This document shows, piece after piece, positions 17,467 to 28,048 of a DNA stretch of 64,000 nt. Each line of letters starts with the position of its first letter. The first letter of the stretch is position 1. The notes beneath the pieces were generated by a model that saw nothing but the letters and a program-made list of their open reading frames with translations, was not told where the DNA came from and made no database searches. Origin of the DNA: Sphingopyxis granuli NBRC 100800 (GTDB taxonomy: Bacteria > Pseudomonadota > Alphaproteobacteria > Sphingomonadales > Sphingomonadaceae); assembly GCF_001591045.1 (NCBI RefSeq), contig NZ_BCUA01000014.1, forward strand, positions 1-64,000, in the 5' to 3' direction. Made by a program: the position numbers and the translations under genes.

Positions 17467-17943
17467 CTATCCCAGCAGTTCTTCAATCTCTTTCCTCAAC
17501 TGCTCGGGCTTCGTCGCCGGGGCGTGGCGCGACACCACATTGCCCTCACGGTCCACCAGGAACTTGGTGAAATTCCACTTGATTCCGCTACCGAGCAGGC
17601 CGGTCTTCTCGTCCTTCAGATGCTTGAAGATCGGGTCGGCGCCCGACCCGTTGACGTCGATCTTCGCCATCACCGGAAAGCTCACGTCATAGGTGAGCAA
17701 ACAGAAATTGGCGATTTCGTCGGCGTCGCCCGGCTCCTGCGCGCCGAACTGGTTGCAGGGAAAGGCCAGCACCTCGAACCCGCGATCCTTGTAATCGCGG
17801 TAAAGCGCCTCCAACTCCTTATATTGCGGGGTAAAGCCGCATTTCGACGCGGTGTTGACGATCAGCAGCACCTTGCCGCGATAATCGGCCATCGACTGCT
17901 TCCCGCCGCCCGGCAGCGGCGCCGAAAGATCGTAGAGCGTCAT
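17467..17943 (-). CDS. Cysteine-type glutathione peroxidase
   Basis: Reduces peroxides in the cytosol; 158 residues with no signal peptide. The peroxidatic Cys35 is in NTASKCGFTPQ. Other catalytic-site residues are seen in FPCNQFGAQEPG (Gln65) and KWNFTKFLVD (Trp123, Asn124). Cys81 in NFCLLTYDVSFP aligns with the resolving cysteine of yeast Gpx3, so the enzyme probably uses thioredoxin rather than glutathione. It lies downstream of lolD on the same strand, separated by a family B repeat, so co-transcription is possible but not clear. It converges with the zinc-ribbon gene, with 13 bases between stops. Confidence 0.94.
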   Translation of the reverse strand: MTLYDLSAPLPGGGKQSMADYRGKVLLIVNTASKCGFTPQYKELEALYRDYKDRGFEVLAFPCNQFGAQEPGDADEIANFCLLTYDVSFPVMAKIDVNGSGADPIFKHLKDEKTGLLGSGIKWNFTKFLVDREGNVVSRHAPATKPEQLRKEIEELLG

Positions 17944-17962
17944 TCGCCTTCTCCCTCTTAAG

Positions 17963-18092
17963 CCCCTCCCCGTCAGGGGAAGGGTTGGGGCAGGGGCCGG
18001 CGGCCTTACGCTAGGTCGCGGCCCACCCCGCTACGACTAGGCAGCAAGCTGCCAAGTCTCGCTGCCCCTCCCGCAAGCGGAAGGGGAGGTGT
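17963..18092. repeat. Composite palindromic repeat family B, copy 1 (diverged)
   Basis: About 130 bp with a terminal hairpin of the CCCCTCCCGC/GCGGAAGGGG type at the right, a related C-rich/G-rich hairpin at the left, and a central stem at 18035-18058: GACT, GGCAGC, AA, GCTGCC, AGTC. Compared with copies at 20406 and 48265 the central stem has different bases but keeps pairing. It lies between lolD and the peroxidase gene. Confidence 0.8.
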
Positions 18093-18096
18093 CTGC

Positions 18097-18774
18097 CTAC
18101 GCCTCGATATGCCCTTCGTGCAAGCGCAGCACGCGGTCCATCTTCGCCGCCAGCCGCTCGTTGTGCGTCGCGACCAGCGCCGCAGAGCCATGGTCGCGCA
18201 CCAGCCCCACGAACTGCTCGAACACCCGGTCGGCGGTCGCCTCGTCGAGGTTGCCCGTCGGCTCGTCAGCAAGCACCAGCAGCGGCCGGTTCGCCAGCGC
18301 GCGCGCCACGGCGACGCGCTGCTGCTCGCCGCCAGACAGCTTGCTCGGCTTATGATGCAGCCGCTCGGCGAGCCCGAGCCGGGCGAGGAGGTCGGCGGCC
18401 CGGCCCTCCGCTTCGGCCTGGTCGGCGCCGCGGATCAACTGCGGCAGCACGACATTCTCGAGTGCGGTGAAATCGGGCAGCAGATGGTGGAATTGATAGA
18501 CGAAGCCGATCTTCTCGCGCCGCGTCTTTGTCCGCTGCCCCTGATCGAAGCGCGTGACGTCCTCGCCGTCGATGCGGATCGTTCCCTCGAAGCCGCCTTC
18601 GAGCAGGCCCACGGCCTGCAGCATCGTCGACTTGCCCGATCCCGAAGGGCCGAGCAGCGCGACGATCTCGCCGCGGCGCAGGCTGGCGTCGACCCCGCGC
18701 AGCACGTCGATCGTCACCTCGCCTTGCGTGAAGCTGCGCCGCAGGCCGATCAGTTCCAGCGCCAGATCATTCAT
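18097..18774 (-). CDS. lolD: Lipoprotein-releasing ABC transporter ATP-binding protein
   Basis: The ATPase of the Lol system that extracts outer-membrane lipoproteins from the inner membrane. The 225-residue protein has Walker [10 protein letters not shown] (42-50), Q-loop [17 protein letters not shown], signature [15 protein letters not shown] (146-160), and Walker [17 protein letters not shown]. The LDEATAD and short length fit the LolD/MacB-type subfamily. Its start overlaps the end of the permease gene by eight bases, so the two are one transcription unit and the proteins one complex. Confidence 0.94.
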   Translation of the reverse strand: MNDLALELIGLRRSFTQGEVTIDVLRGVDASLRRGEIVALLGPSGSGKSTMLQAVGLLEGGFEGTIRIDGEDVTRFDQGQRTKTRREKIGFVYQFHHLLPDFTALENVVLPQLIRGADQAEAEGRAADLLARLGLAERLHHKPSKLSGGEQQRVAVARALANRPLLVLADEPTGNLDEATADRVFEQFVGLVRDHGSAALVATHNERLAAKMDRVLRLHEGHIEA

Positions 18775-20017
18775 AGCGCAGCACCTGCACGGGGTCGGTG
18801 TTCGCCGCCTTGAACGCCGGATAGAGCGTCGCGAGGAAGCTGAACAGGATCGCCATCACCGCGATGCCGGCAATTTCGAACGGATCGGGCTTCGACGGCA
18901 GTTCGGCGAGGAAGCGAATCGACGGGTCCCACAGCGGCTGGCCGGTGACGAATTCGGCGCCGCGCAGGACGCCCTGGCGGAAATAGAGCAGGCTGAACCC
19001 CAGCGCCATGCCGAACAGGGTCCCGGCGATGCCGATCGACAGGCCGATCGCCATGAAGATGCGCAGCACCGCGTCGCGCGGCGCCCCCATCGTGCGCAAT
19101 ATCGCCATGTCGCGCGTCTTGGCGCGGACCAGCATGATCAGCGAGGAGACGATGTTGAACGCCGCGACCAGCACGATCAGCGACAGGATGACGAACATCG
19201 CGACGCGCTCGACCGACAGCGCCTCGAACAACGCGCTGTTCATCGACCGCCAGTCGGAAATGACCGCCTTCGCCGCCACCTTCTCGGCAAGCGGCTGAAG
19301 GATCGGGCCGACCTTGTCGGGATCGGTCACCTTGACCTCGATCATCCCGACCTGGTCGCCGGTGAGGAGCAGCAACTGCGCATCCTCCATCGGCATCACG
19401 ACATAGGCCTTGTCGAAATCATAGACGCCGATCTCGAAGATGGCGGAGACGCGATAGCCGATTTCGCGCGGGACGGTGCCGAAGGGCGTCGAACGGCCGG
19501 CCGGGTTGATGATCGTGATGTTCGACCCCACGGTGGCGCCGAGATTCTTCGCCAGTTCGCTGCCGATCGCGACATTGCCCGCCCCCGGCGTCAGCGTGTC
19601 GAGGCTGCCCTGCAGCACCTTGCCGCCCAGCGTCTCGTTGCGGCGGATGTCGGGGACAGTCATCCCGCGCACCAGCACGCCTTCGACGCGGCCGCCGAAG
19701 GTGGTAAGCAAGGGCTGCTCGATCAGCGGCGTCGCGGAAACGACGCCGGGCGTGGCTTTCGCCTGCTTGAGCACGCCCTGCCAGTCGTCGAGCCGCCCGC
19801 CGAATCCTTGTACCACCGCATGGCCGTTGAGCCCGACGATCTTGTCGAACAGGTCGGCGCGCACGCCGTTCATCACGCTCATCACGATGACGAGCGCCGC
19901 GACGCCCAGCGTCACCGCGACGAAGCTGAACGCCGCGGCGACGAAGATGAAGCCTTCGCCGCGTTGCGGGAGCATGTAGCGCTTGAAGATGGCACGCTCG
20001 TAAGGACGCAGGATCAT
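18767..20017 (-). CDS. Lipoprotein-releasing ABC transporter permease (LolC/LolE type)
   Basis: A 416-residue inner-membrane protein that forms the channel part of the Lol complex. One transmembrane segment lies near residues 20-48 ([26 protein letters not shown], cut here into two reading pieces: residues 24-36 and 37-49). A large periplasmic domain (50-265) follows, then three membrane segments (about 270-300, 315-345 and 375-400). The C-terminal [17 protein letters not shown] is the FtsX/LolE family ending. Only one permease gene is present, as in many alphaproteobacteria, so the complex is presumably a homodimer. A Fur-like palindrome lies about 100 bases upstream. Confidence 0.93.
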   Translation of the reverse strand: MILRPYERAIFKRYMLPQRGEGFIFVAAAFSFVAVTLGVAALVIVMSVMNGVRADLFDKIVGLNGHAVVQGFGGRLDDWQGVLKQAKATPGVVSATPLIEQPLLTTFGGRVEGVLVRGMTVPDIRRNETLGGKVLQGSLDTLTPGAGNVAIGSELAKNLGATVGSNITIINPAGRSTPFGTVPREIGYRVSAIFEIGVYDFDKAYVVMPMEDAQLLLLTGDQVGMIEVKVTDPDKVGPILQPLAEKVAAKAVISDWRSMNSALFEALSVERVAMFVILSLIVLVAAFNIVSSLIMLVRAKTRDMAILRTMGAPRDAVLRIFMAIGLSIGIAGTLFGMALGFSLLYFRQGVLRGAEFVTGQPLWDPSIRFLAELPSKPDPFEIAGIAVMAILFSFLATLYPAFKAANTDPVQVLRYE

Positions 20018-20115
20018 CGGAAAACCGGCCTTCTGGAGCGCAAGGGAAGGTCATGCATGCCGCTGCTTTACGGGCGCCTCCGCCCGCTGGCAATGGGCGG
20101 TGACCGCCGTCCATT

Positions 20116-20130
20116 TGCGAATCATTCGCA
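20116..20130. promoter_or_regulatory. Fur-box-like palindrome upstream of the Lol operon
   Basis: TGCGAATCATTCGCA is a perfect 7-1-7 palindrome in locally AT-richer sequence. It resembles the hexamer-pair form of Fur-family operators. It lies 99 bases before the lolC/E start codon. Assignment to Fur is by resemblance only; another metal-responsive regulator is possible. Confidence 0.45.
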
Positions 20131-20405
20131 TAATCTGTTGCCCATCCGCCACAGCGGCAGGCAAAAGCGGCGATCCGGGCGTGCCAGAGGGTGACAAAGC
20201 GTCATCGTCGCCCTAGCCCGATGACTTCTGGTTCAACGCGGCCAAAGGCCCGGCTCCAGGGAGTGCAGATCCTTCGCCGGTCTGCGCACAAGGGGGATGG
20301 CGACGTTCGTCACTGGCGCCCGGGTCTCGATAGAGGCCCGGGCGTTGTGCTTCGGGTCGCGGACAAGCGAAGTCTGGACAGGAATGGAAGCAGGGCAAGC
20401 AGGCA

Positions 20406-20526
20406 TCTCCCCTCCCGCTTGCGGGAGGGGCTGGGGGTGGGTAGCCACGCCGTAACGGCCCACCCCGCTGCGACTAACGAACAAGTTCGCAAGTCTCGCT
20501 GCCCCTCCCGCCTGCGGGAGGGGAGA
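20406..20526. repeat. Composite palindromic repeat family B, copy 2
   Basis: About 120 bp: left hairpin CCCCTCCCGC/GCGGGAGGGG, a G-rich GGGTGGG that can pair with CCCACCC across a short loop, a central stem at 20472-20495 (GACT, CGAAC, AA, GTTCG, AGTC), then a right hairpin CCCCTCCCGC/GCGGGAGGGG. The copy at 48265-48384 is the same element in the opposite orientation. Confidence 0.85.
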
Positions 20527-20551
20527 TAGGTTCCGCTGCCGCGCGCCGCTC

Positions 20552-21238
20552 CTACCCCTCGCTCTCGCTGATATCCTCCAGCATGTCGGGGTCGAGCACG
20601 CGCACGCGGCCCTGCTCAAGCGAAATGATCCCCGATTCCTCCCAGCTTCTCAGCTGGCGGTTGATATGTTCGCGGCTCATCCCCGCGAAATTGCCGAGTT
20701 CGGTCTGCGACAGCTCGAGGCGCTGCGCGGCGTCGCCCGCGTCCTTGCGGATCAGGCGCTTCAGGTAGCGCGCGAGCCGCGGTCCCGAGGCATAGGCACG
20801 GTCGCTTTCGATCGTCTGGTCGGCAGTGCGTAGCCGCCGCGCCAGCTGGTGCATCAGCGACCATGCGAAATCGGGGTGGCTGGTCACGAAATCGCGCATC
20901 GCGTTGCGCCCGAGCTGGAGCGCGCTGCCGGCGCTCGTCGCCGTCACCGACGCGGTCCGTTCGCCGCCGTCGAGCAGCGCGATCTCGCCCAGCACCGCGC
21001 CCGGTTCGGCATAGGCCAGCACGATCTCGCGTCCGTTCGGGGTCAGCATCGATACGCGCGCGCTGCCCTCGGTCAGGATCAGCAGGCTGTCGCCCGCCTC
21101 GCCCTGCGCCAGCAATTCCTTGCCCTTTGCGAAATGCATGTGGACCGCGCGGCCGGCGATGTCGGCCCAATCCTGAAGCGTCAGGCCGGAAAAAATGGAG
21201 TCGGGGCCTTGGAGTTCGGCAAGTTTCGCGTGATCCAT
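20552..21238 (-). CDS. Crp/Fnr-family transcription regulator
   Basis: A 228-residue DNA-binding regulator. The N-terminal cyclic-nucleotide-binding-like beta roll (about 15-120) includes GKELLAQGEAGDSLLILTEGSARV and GAVLGEIALLDGGERTASVTA, close to a phosphate-binding cassette. A dimerisation helix and C-terminal winged helix follow, with LSQTELGNFAGMSREHINRQ as the recognition region. No FNR-type cysteine cluster is present, so it is not an oxygen-sensing FNR; the ligand is unknown. It starts 38 bases after pyrG ends and is probably read with it. The short acidic C terminus DISESEG is unremarkable. Confidence 0.9.
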   Translation of the reverse strand: MDHAKLAELQGPDSIFSGLTLQDWADIAGRAVHMHFAKGKELLAQGEAGDSLLILTEGSARVSMLTPNGREIVLAYAEPGAVLGEIALLDGGERTASVTATSAGSALQLGRNAMRDFVTSHPDFAWSLMHQLARRLRTADQTIESDRAYASGPRLARYLKRLIRKDAGDAAQRLELSQTELGNFAGMSREHINRQLRSWEESGIISLEQGRVRVLDPDMLEDISESEG

Positions 21239-21275
21239 GGCCTGTACGTCCTTCCTGTTGCCCCACTCCGGCGCG

Positions 21276-22910
<1,635 letters not shown>

Positions 22911-23012
22911 GGGAGGAAAGACTTACTCAACAGGAGGGGGACGGCGCAAGCCGCCGAATCGGTCGCCGCGGAAATATTTTCCGCGACGCGGGGTGGACAG
23001 GGCCGAAGCCGC

Positions 23013-23450
23013 TTATTTCTTGGCGGGCGGCGTCTGCGCCGGGGCGGCGTCCTGGCTTGCCGCGGCAGCGGCCGCCGCCAGCGGATCGTCGCTCGCCGGG
23101 GCGGCCGGAGCCGCTTGGGCGGGGGCTTCGGGTGCCGGGCCGGTCATCGACGGCGCCGCCGTGCCGCTCGATGGCTGCGCGGTCTTCGACAGCGAGGTAT
23201 CGATCGTCGAGCCGTCGCGACCGACCGAGGCCATCGCCGCAAGCAGGATCGACAGACCGACGAACAGCGTCGCGAGGATCGTCGTCAGCCGGGTCAGGAA
23301 ATCCGCCGCGCCGCGCGCCGAGAGCAGACCCGCCGGACTGCCGCCGACGCCCAATCCGCCACCTTCCGACTTCTGCATCAGGATGACGCCGATCATCACG
23401 GCCGCGATCACGGCCTGAACGACCAGCAGGAAGGTAAAGAGGCTCGACAT
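23013..23450 (-). CDS. secG: Protein translocase subunit SecG
   Basis: Small inner-membrane partner of SecYE. It has 145 residues from ATG 23450: one membrane helix MSSLFTFLLVVQAVIAAVMI, the conserved cytoplasmic loop MQKSEGGGLGVGGSPAGLLSARGAADFLTR (written here only to mark residues 25-54), and a second helix around 58-75. An unusually long Ala/Pro-rich tail (about 60 residues) ends QTPPAKK. Such tails are seen in other alphaproteobacterial SecG proteins. It lies between tpiA and pyrG, all on the minus strand with gaps of about 100 bases. Confidence 0.92.
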   Translation of the reverse strand: MSSLFTFLLVVQAVIAAVMIGVILMQKSEGGGLGVGGSPAGLLSARGAADFLTRLTTILATLFVGLSILLAAMASVGRDGSTIDTSLSKTAQPSSGTAAPSMTGPAPEAPAQAAPAAPASDDPLAAAAAAASQDAAPAQTPPAKK

Positions 23451-23570
23451 CGACGATTCCCGAAAGCTCGCGCGGCCCCCAAACGGACCGCGCCCGCGGC
23501 GCACATAGAGACGAAGCCGCGCCGCTTCAAGCCATACGTCGCCGCCGCGGGGCCGCAGCGGCGATCGCGA

Positions 23571-24323
23571 TCACCCCAACTGCGCCGCCGCCGCGACGAT
23601 CGGCAGGAACTTGGCGGCGGTCAGGCTCGCCCCGCCGACCAGCGCGCCGTCGACGTCGCCCGCATCCAGCAGTTCGGCGGCGTTGTCGCCGTTCACCGAC
23701 CCGCCATAGAGAAGACGCATCGCCTCCGCCGCCGCCGGACCGGACAGTTCGCCCAGCCTGGCGCGAATCGCGCCGTGCATTGCCGCGACATCGGCGACGG
23801 TCGGCACCAGCCCGGTGCCGATCGCCCAGATCGGTTCATAGGCGATGGCAAGGCGCGCGGGATCGAAGGCGGCGGGCAGCGAGCCCGCGACCTGCGCCAG
23901 CACATAGGCGATGGCGCGCCCCGATTCGCGCACGTCGCGCGGTTCGCCGACGCACAGGATCACCGACAGGCCGGCGGCGAGCGCCGCTTCGGCCTTCGTC
24001 TTCACATCGGCGTCGCTTTCGCCGACCCCCTCGCGCCGCTCGCTGTGCCCGACGATGACGAGCCGGGCACCGGCATCGGCCAGCATCGGCGCCGCGACCG
24101 ACCCCGTATAGGCGCCCGCTGCGGCGGCATGGCAGTCCTGCCCGCCGACCGCCGCCCCCGGCGCCGCGTCCGCCATCGCGCCGATCAGGGTGAAGGGCGG
24201 ACACAGCGCGACGTCGACCGCGGCATGATCCGCCGCGCCGGCAAAGATCGCCCGCGCCTCGTCCAGCGCCGCCTTCAGCCCGTTCATCTTCCAGTTGCCG
24301 ACCACATATTTGCGCCGCGCCAT
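23571..24323 (-). CDS. tpiA: Triosephosphate isomerase
   Basis: Interconverts dihydroxyacetone phosphate and glyceraldehyde 3-phosphate. The 250-residue length is the TIM norm. Active-site residues visible: Asn10 and Lys12 in GNWKMNG, His93 in VGHSERR, Glu163 in AYEPIWAIGTG, plus the phosphate-binding LYGGSVNGDNA. The start is ATG 24323, with GGGAAAGAGG just upstream; an in-frame extension to 24398 is not supported. It is divergent from the PpiD-like gene. Confidence 0.97.
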   Translation of the reverse strand: MARRKYVVGNWKMNGLKAALDEARAIFAGAADHAAVDVALCPPFTLIGAMADAAPGAAVGGQDCHAAAAGAYTGSVAAPMLADAGARLVIVGHSERREGVGESDADVKTKAEAALAAGLSVILCVGEPRDVRESGRAIAYVLAQVAGSLPAAFDPARLAIAYEPIWAIGTGLVPTVADVAAMHGAIRARLGELSGPAAAEAMRLLYGGSVNGDNAAELLDAGDVDGALVGGASLTAAKFLPIVAAAAQLG

Positions 24324-24525
24324 TGCCTCTTTCCCTTGTTGAACCTGTGAATGGGCCTGCCCTAGCGGTGCGCGCCGGGGAAAGGAAGCCGTGCGCATGC
24401 GAAGGACGTCGGCGGATGAACCGGCAGACGAAAAGGCCCTTTCCCGCCTTGATGCCGCCCCGCCTCCCGCCTAAAGCAGCGCCAAGCCGCGCGATGCCGC
24501 GCTTCGCCGAAAGAATGCCCGCTTC
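24324..24525. promoter_or_regulatory. Divergent intergenic region, tpiA / foldase operon
   Basis: The 202 bases hold the start regions of two divergent units. I see the tpiA ribosome site next to 24323 but no clear promoter hexamers, operator or leader peptide. In particular there is no obvious Trp-rich leader frame or attenuator hairpin pair ahead of the foldase-trp operon. Confidence 0.4.
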
Positions 24526-26469
24526 ATGATCACCGCCATCCGCAATCTCTTCAGCTCCGCCATCGGCAAGTTCCTCGCGCTCGCCTTCGTCGTCGTCGTC
24601 GGTCTCGCCTTTGCGCTCAGCGACGTGACCGGCAGCGGCACCTTCGGCGGCATCGGCGGCGCCAACGTCGCGCAGGTCGGCGACACCGAGATCGGCGTCG
24701 GCGAGCTACGCGACCGCGTCCGCCTCGCCTATAATCAGGCGCGGCAGGATCAGCCGGGGATGACGATGGCGTCCTTCGTCGAATCGGGCGGACTCGACCA
24801 GGTGCTGAACCAGCTGATCGAGGGCGCCGCCTTCGAACAGTTCGCGGTCAAGCTGGGGTTCGGCACCAGCAAGCGGCTGGTCGACGGACGCATCGCCGAC
24901 CTGCCCGTCTTCGCGGGCGTGTCGGGCAAGTTCGACCAGACGCGTTTCCAGGCCTTCCTGCGCGAAAACGGCATCAGCGAGGCACAGCTTCGCCGCGACC
25001 TGCGCCAGCAGCTCTTCGTCGAACAGCTCGCCGCGCCGATCGGCACCGTCACCCGCCTCGCGCCGGGCATGGCGCAGCCCTATGCGGCGCTGTTGCTAGA
25101 GGCGCGCCGCGGCGACGCGACCTTCATCCCGTCGAGCGCCTTTGCGCCGAAGACCGATCCGGGCGACGACGCGCTGCGCAAATATCTGGCGCAGAACAAG
25201 ACCAAGTTCACGGTGCCCGAACGCCGCGTGCTGCAATATGCGCTGTTCGATCGCGCGTCCGCGCCGGTTCCGGAGGTCGCGGCCGACGAGGTCGCCGCCT
25301 ATTACAAGGCGAATGCGGCGCGCTTCTCCGCGAGCGAGACCCGTCGCTTCGCGCAGGTGATCGCGCCCGACCAGGCGACGGCGAACGGCATCGCCACGAA
25401 GGTGCGCGGCGGCGCGACCATCCAGGCCGCGGCGCAGGCCGCCGGGCTTTCGGCCTCGACCACCGGCGCGCTCACCCGTTCGGCCTATACCGCCATGACG
25501 AGCGACGCGATGGCCAAGGCCGCCTTCGCCGCCAAGCGCGGCGACCTGCTCGGCCCGACGCAGACCGGCCTCGGCTGGGCCGTCACGCGCGTTGAGGACA
25601 TCATCGCCCAGCCGGCACGCACGCTGGCCGAAGCGACGCCGGAGATTCGCACCGAGCTCGAAAAGAACAAGGCGAACGAGGCAATCGTCGATTATTACAA
25701 CGCCATCCAGGACGCCGTGAACGGCGGCGCCGCGATCGAGGAGGTCGCCAGCGACCGCAAGCTCAAGCTCGTCGAGACCCCGCCGCTGCTGCCGAGCGGG
25801 CGTCCGGCCGGACCGTCCGATTTCGCTCTGCCGCCCGAACTGGCGCCGATGGTCGCGCAGGCCTTTCAGGGGAACGAGGGCGAGGGCCAGATCGCGACGC
25901 TCGTCGAGAACGAGAAGTTCGCGGTGTTCGCCGTCAAGTCGGTCGTCGCCGCCGCACCGCCGCCCTTTGCGCAGATTCGCGGCGACCTGCTGACCGACTG
26001 GCGCTTTGCCGAGGGGCAGAAGGTCGCGCGCGACAAGGCACGCGCGATCGCCAAGGCGGTCGAAGGCGGCAAGAGCCTGGCCGAGGCGGTACGCGCCGCC
26101 GGCCCCAATATCGGCAGCGTCCAGACGATCGGCGGCCGCCGCGCCGAACTGGGCCGCGACGGTCAGGGCGTCCCGCCCGAACTCGCGCTGCTCTTTTCGA
26201 TGGCGCAGGGCAGCGTGAAGACGCTCGAAATTCCCGGCAACCGCGGCTGGATGGTGATTTCGCTCGGCCATGTCGACCGTCCCGATCCCAAGCAGATCGA
26301 CCCCGCGCGCGTCGCCGCCATCGCTCAGCCGCTCGGCCCGGCCTTCGGCAGCGAACTGGTCGAGCAGCTTGCCGCCGAGGCCAAGCGCCGCGTCCGGGTG
26401 AAGATCGACAAGGACCTGCTCGAACAGCTTCGTCAGGAGTTGAGCGGCACGGCAGCCGCCGTCGAATAG
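24526..26469 (+). CDS. PpiD/SurA-type peptidylprolyl isomerase
   Basis: A 647-residue periplasmic foldase held in the inner membrane. The N-terminal anchor is FLALAFVVVVGLAFALSDVTG (residues 16-36). A SurA-N-like chaperone region (45-165) follows, then a parvulin-like peptidylprolyl isomerase region around 235-370 with weak motifs, and a helical C terminus. Overall architecture is that of PpiD. The isomerase core is too diverged to be sure it is active. The stop lies four bases before trpE, so the gene heads the trp transcription unit, a context that seems positional rather than functional. Confidence 0.88.
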   Translation: MITAIRNLFSSAIGKFLALAFVVVVGLAFALSDVTGSGTFGGIGGANVAQVGDTEIGVGELRDRVRLAYNQARQDQPGMTMASFVESGGLDQVLNQLIEGAAFEQFAVKLGFGTSKRLVDGRIADLPVFAGVSGKFDQTRFQAFLRENGISEAQLRRDLRQQLFVEQLAAPIGTVTRLAPGMAQPYAALLLEARRGDATFIPSSAFAPKTDPGDDALRKYLAQNKTKFTVPERRVLQYALFDRASAPVPEVAADEVAAYYKANAARFSASETRRFAQVIAPDQATANGIATKVRGGATIQAAAQAAGLSASTTGALTRSAYTAMTSDAMAKAAFAAKRGDLLGPTQTGLGWAVTRVEDIIAQPARTLAEATPEIRTELEKNKANEAIVDYYNAIQDAVNGGAAIEEVASDRKLKLVETPPLLPSGRPAGPSDFALPPELAPMVAQAFQGNEGEGQIATLVENEKFAVFAVKSVVAAAPPPFAQIRGDLLTDWRFAEGQKVARDKARAIAKAVEGGKSLAEAVRAAGPNIGSVQTIGGRRAELGRDGQGVPPELALLFSMAQGSVKTLEIPGNRGWMVISLGHVDRPDPKQIDPARVAAIAQPLGPAFGSELVEQLAAEAKRRVRVKIDKDLLEQLRQELSGTAAAVE

Positions 26470-26473
26470 CGCC

Positions 26474-27991
26474 ATGACGCTCGAAGGCCGATCCGCAGCG
26501 CTCGAAGCGCTGGCGCAGGGACGCGGCGCGGTGGTCTGGCAGCGCCAGATCGCCGACGTCGAAACGCCGGTTTCGGCGGCGCTCAAGCTGATCGAGCCGG
26601 GCCGCGGCGACTGGGTTCTCGAATCGGTCGAAAGCGGCGAGACGCGCGGCCGCTACAGCCTGATCGGCCTCGACCCCGACCTGATGTTCGAGGTGACGGG
26701 CGACGCCGCGCGGATCAACCGCGAATGGCGCCATGACCGCACCGCCTTTCGCCCCGTCGCGGGCGGGGCGCTCCAGGCATTGCGCGACCTCGTCGCCGAA
26801 TGCCGCTTCGCGGTGCCGGAGGGACTGCCCAAGGCGCTGGCGACGCTCGTCGGCTTCTTCGCCTATGAGACGATCGGCCTCGTCGAGCGGATTCCGCGCG
26901 CCGCCGGACCGGGGCTCGGCCTGCCCGACATGATCTTCGTGCGCCCGACGACGATCCTCGTCTTCGACCGGCTCGCCGACGAACTGTTCCTGATCGCGCC
27001 GATCTGGCCCGACGCGGACGGCGCCATCGACCGGATGATCGACGAGGCACAGGAGCGGATCGAGACGATCGCCGCGCGCCTCGCCAGTGCCAGCGCGCAC
27101 GGCGCGCGCGCCGAAACCCGCATCGACCCGGCCACGATCGTCGCCACCCCCGCGACCGCGCCAGACGATTATGCGCGCATGGTGCGCGCCGCAAAGGCGT
27201 ATATCGGCGCCGGCGACATCTTTCAGGTCGTGCTGTCGCAGAGCTTTTCGGCGCCGTTCGACCTGCCGCCCTTCGACCTCTATCGCGCGCTGCGGCGGGT
27301 GAACCCCTCCCCCTTCCTCTATTTCCTCGACCTGCCGGGTTTCGCGCTGATCGGCTCTTCGCCCGAGATTCTCGTCCGCGTGCGCGACGGAGAGGTCACG
27401 ATCCGGCCGATCGCCGGCACCCGCCCGCGCGGCCGCACCAGCGCCGAGGATGCCGAGAATCGCGAATCGCTGCTCGCCGATCCCAAGGAGCGCGCCGAGC
27501 ATCTGATGCTGCTCGACCTCGGCCGCAACGACGTCGGCCGCGCCGCGACCGGGGGCAGCGTGACCGTCACCGACAGCTATACGGTCGAATATTACAGCCA
27601 CGTCATGCACATCGTGTCGAACGTCATCGGCCGCCTCGCGCCCGGCAAGGACGCGATCGACGCGCTGTTCGCGGGCTTTCCGGCGGGCACGGTCAGCGGC
27701 GCGCCGAAGGTCCGCGCCTGCCAGATCATCGCCGAACTCGAAACCCAGGCGCGCGGACCCTATGCGGGCGGCGTCGGCTATTTCGCGCCCGACGGCAATA
27801 TGGACAGCTGCATCGTGCTGCGCACCGCGATCGTAAAGGACGGCGTCATGCACGCGCAGGCGGGCGCGGGAATCGTCGCCGACAGCGACCCCGCCTACGA
27901 ACAGCGCGAGTGCGAGGCCAAGGCGGGCGCGCTGTTCGCTGCGGCGCGCGAGGCGGTGCGGATCGCGGGAACGCCGGGTTACGGGCAATGA
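26474..27991 (+). CDS. trpE: Anthranilate synthase component I
   Basis: Uses chorismate and ammonia (from TrpG) to make anthranilate, the first step of tryptophan synthesis. The 505-residue protein has the N-terminal feedback-site motif VLESVESGETRGRYSLIGL (LLES type, Trp binding) and the chorismate-binding domain with FQVVLSQSF, IRPIAGTRPRG, LDLGRNDVGR, and FPAGTVSGAPKVRA. A separate TrpG is encoded downstream, so this is the two-subunit form. It starts four bases after the foldase stop, and a secreted hydrolase gene interrupts the trpE-trpG order. Confidence 0.97.
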   Translation: MTLEGRSAALEALAQGRGAVVWQRQIADVETPVSAALKLIEPGRGDWVLESVESGETRGRYSLIGLDPDLMFEVTGDAARINREWRHDRTAFRPVAGGALQALRDLVAECRFAVPEGLPKALATLVGFFAYETIGLVERIPRAAGPGLGLPDMIFVRPTTILVFDRLADELFLIAPIWPDADGAIDRMIDEAQERIETIAARLASASAHGARAETRIDPATIVATPATAPDDYARMVRAAKAYIGAGDIFQVVLSQSFSAPFDLPPFDLYRALRRVNPSPFLYFLDLPGFALIGSSPEILVRVRDGEVTIRPIAGTRPRGRTSAEDAENRESLLADPKERAEHLMLLDLGRNDVGRAATGGSVTVTDSYTVEYYSHVMHIVSNVIGRLAPGKDAIDALFAGFPAGTVSGAPKVRACQIIAELETQARGPYAGGVGYFAPDGNMDSCIVLRTAIVKDGVMHAQAGAGIVADSDPAYEQRECEAKAGALFAAAREAVRIAGTPGYGQ

Positions 27992-28048
27992 TCGCCGCTT
28001 CTCGAAGAGGGCTTAAATCCGGCACGCAAACGCGCTAGCGTCGTCGTC

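Larger units (their letters stand above)
20018..20551. other. 534-base intergenic region without a gene
   Basis: Contains the lolC/E promoter region, a Fur-like palindrome (20116-20130), and a full family B composite repeat (20406-20526). An open frame from 20191 to 20529 exists but is mostly repeat sequence and has no protein character, so I read no gene here. The 20131-20400 part has no recognisable structure. Confidence 0.7.

Noticed and set aside
17963-20526. CRISPR-like repeats in the C-rich/G-rich elements
   Set aside because: Copies are far apart, palindromic, and without regularly spaced unique spacers or cas genes.
20191-20529. 112-codon open frame in the large intergenic region
   Set aside because: Its C-terminal part is translated family B repeat and the rest lacks protein-like features.
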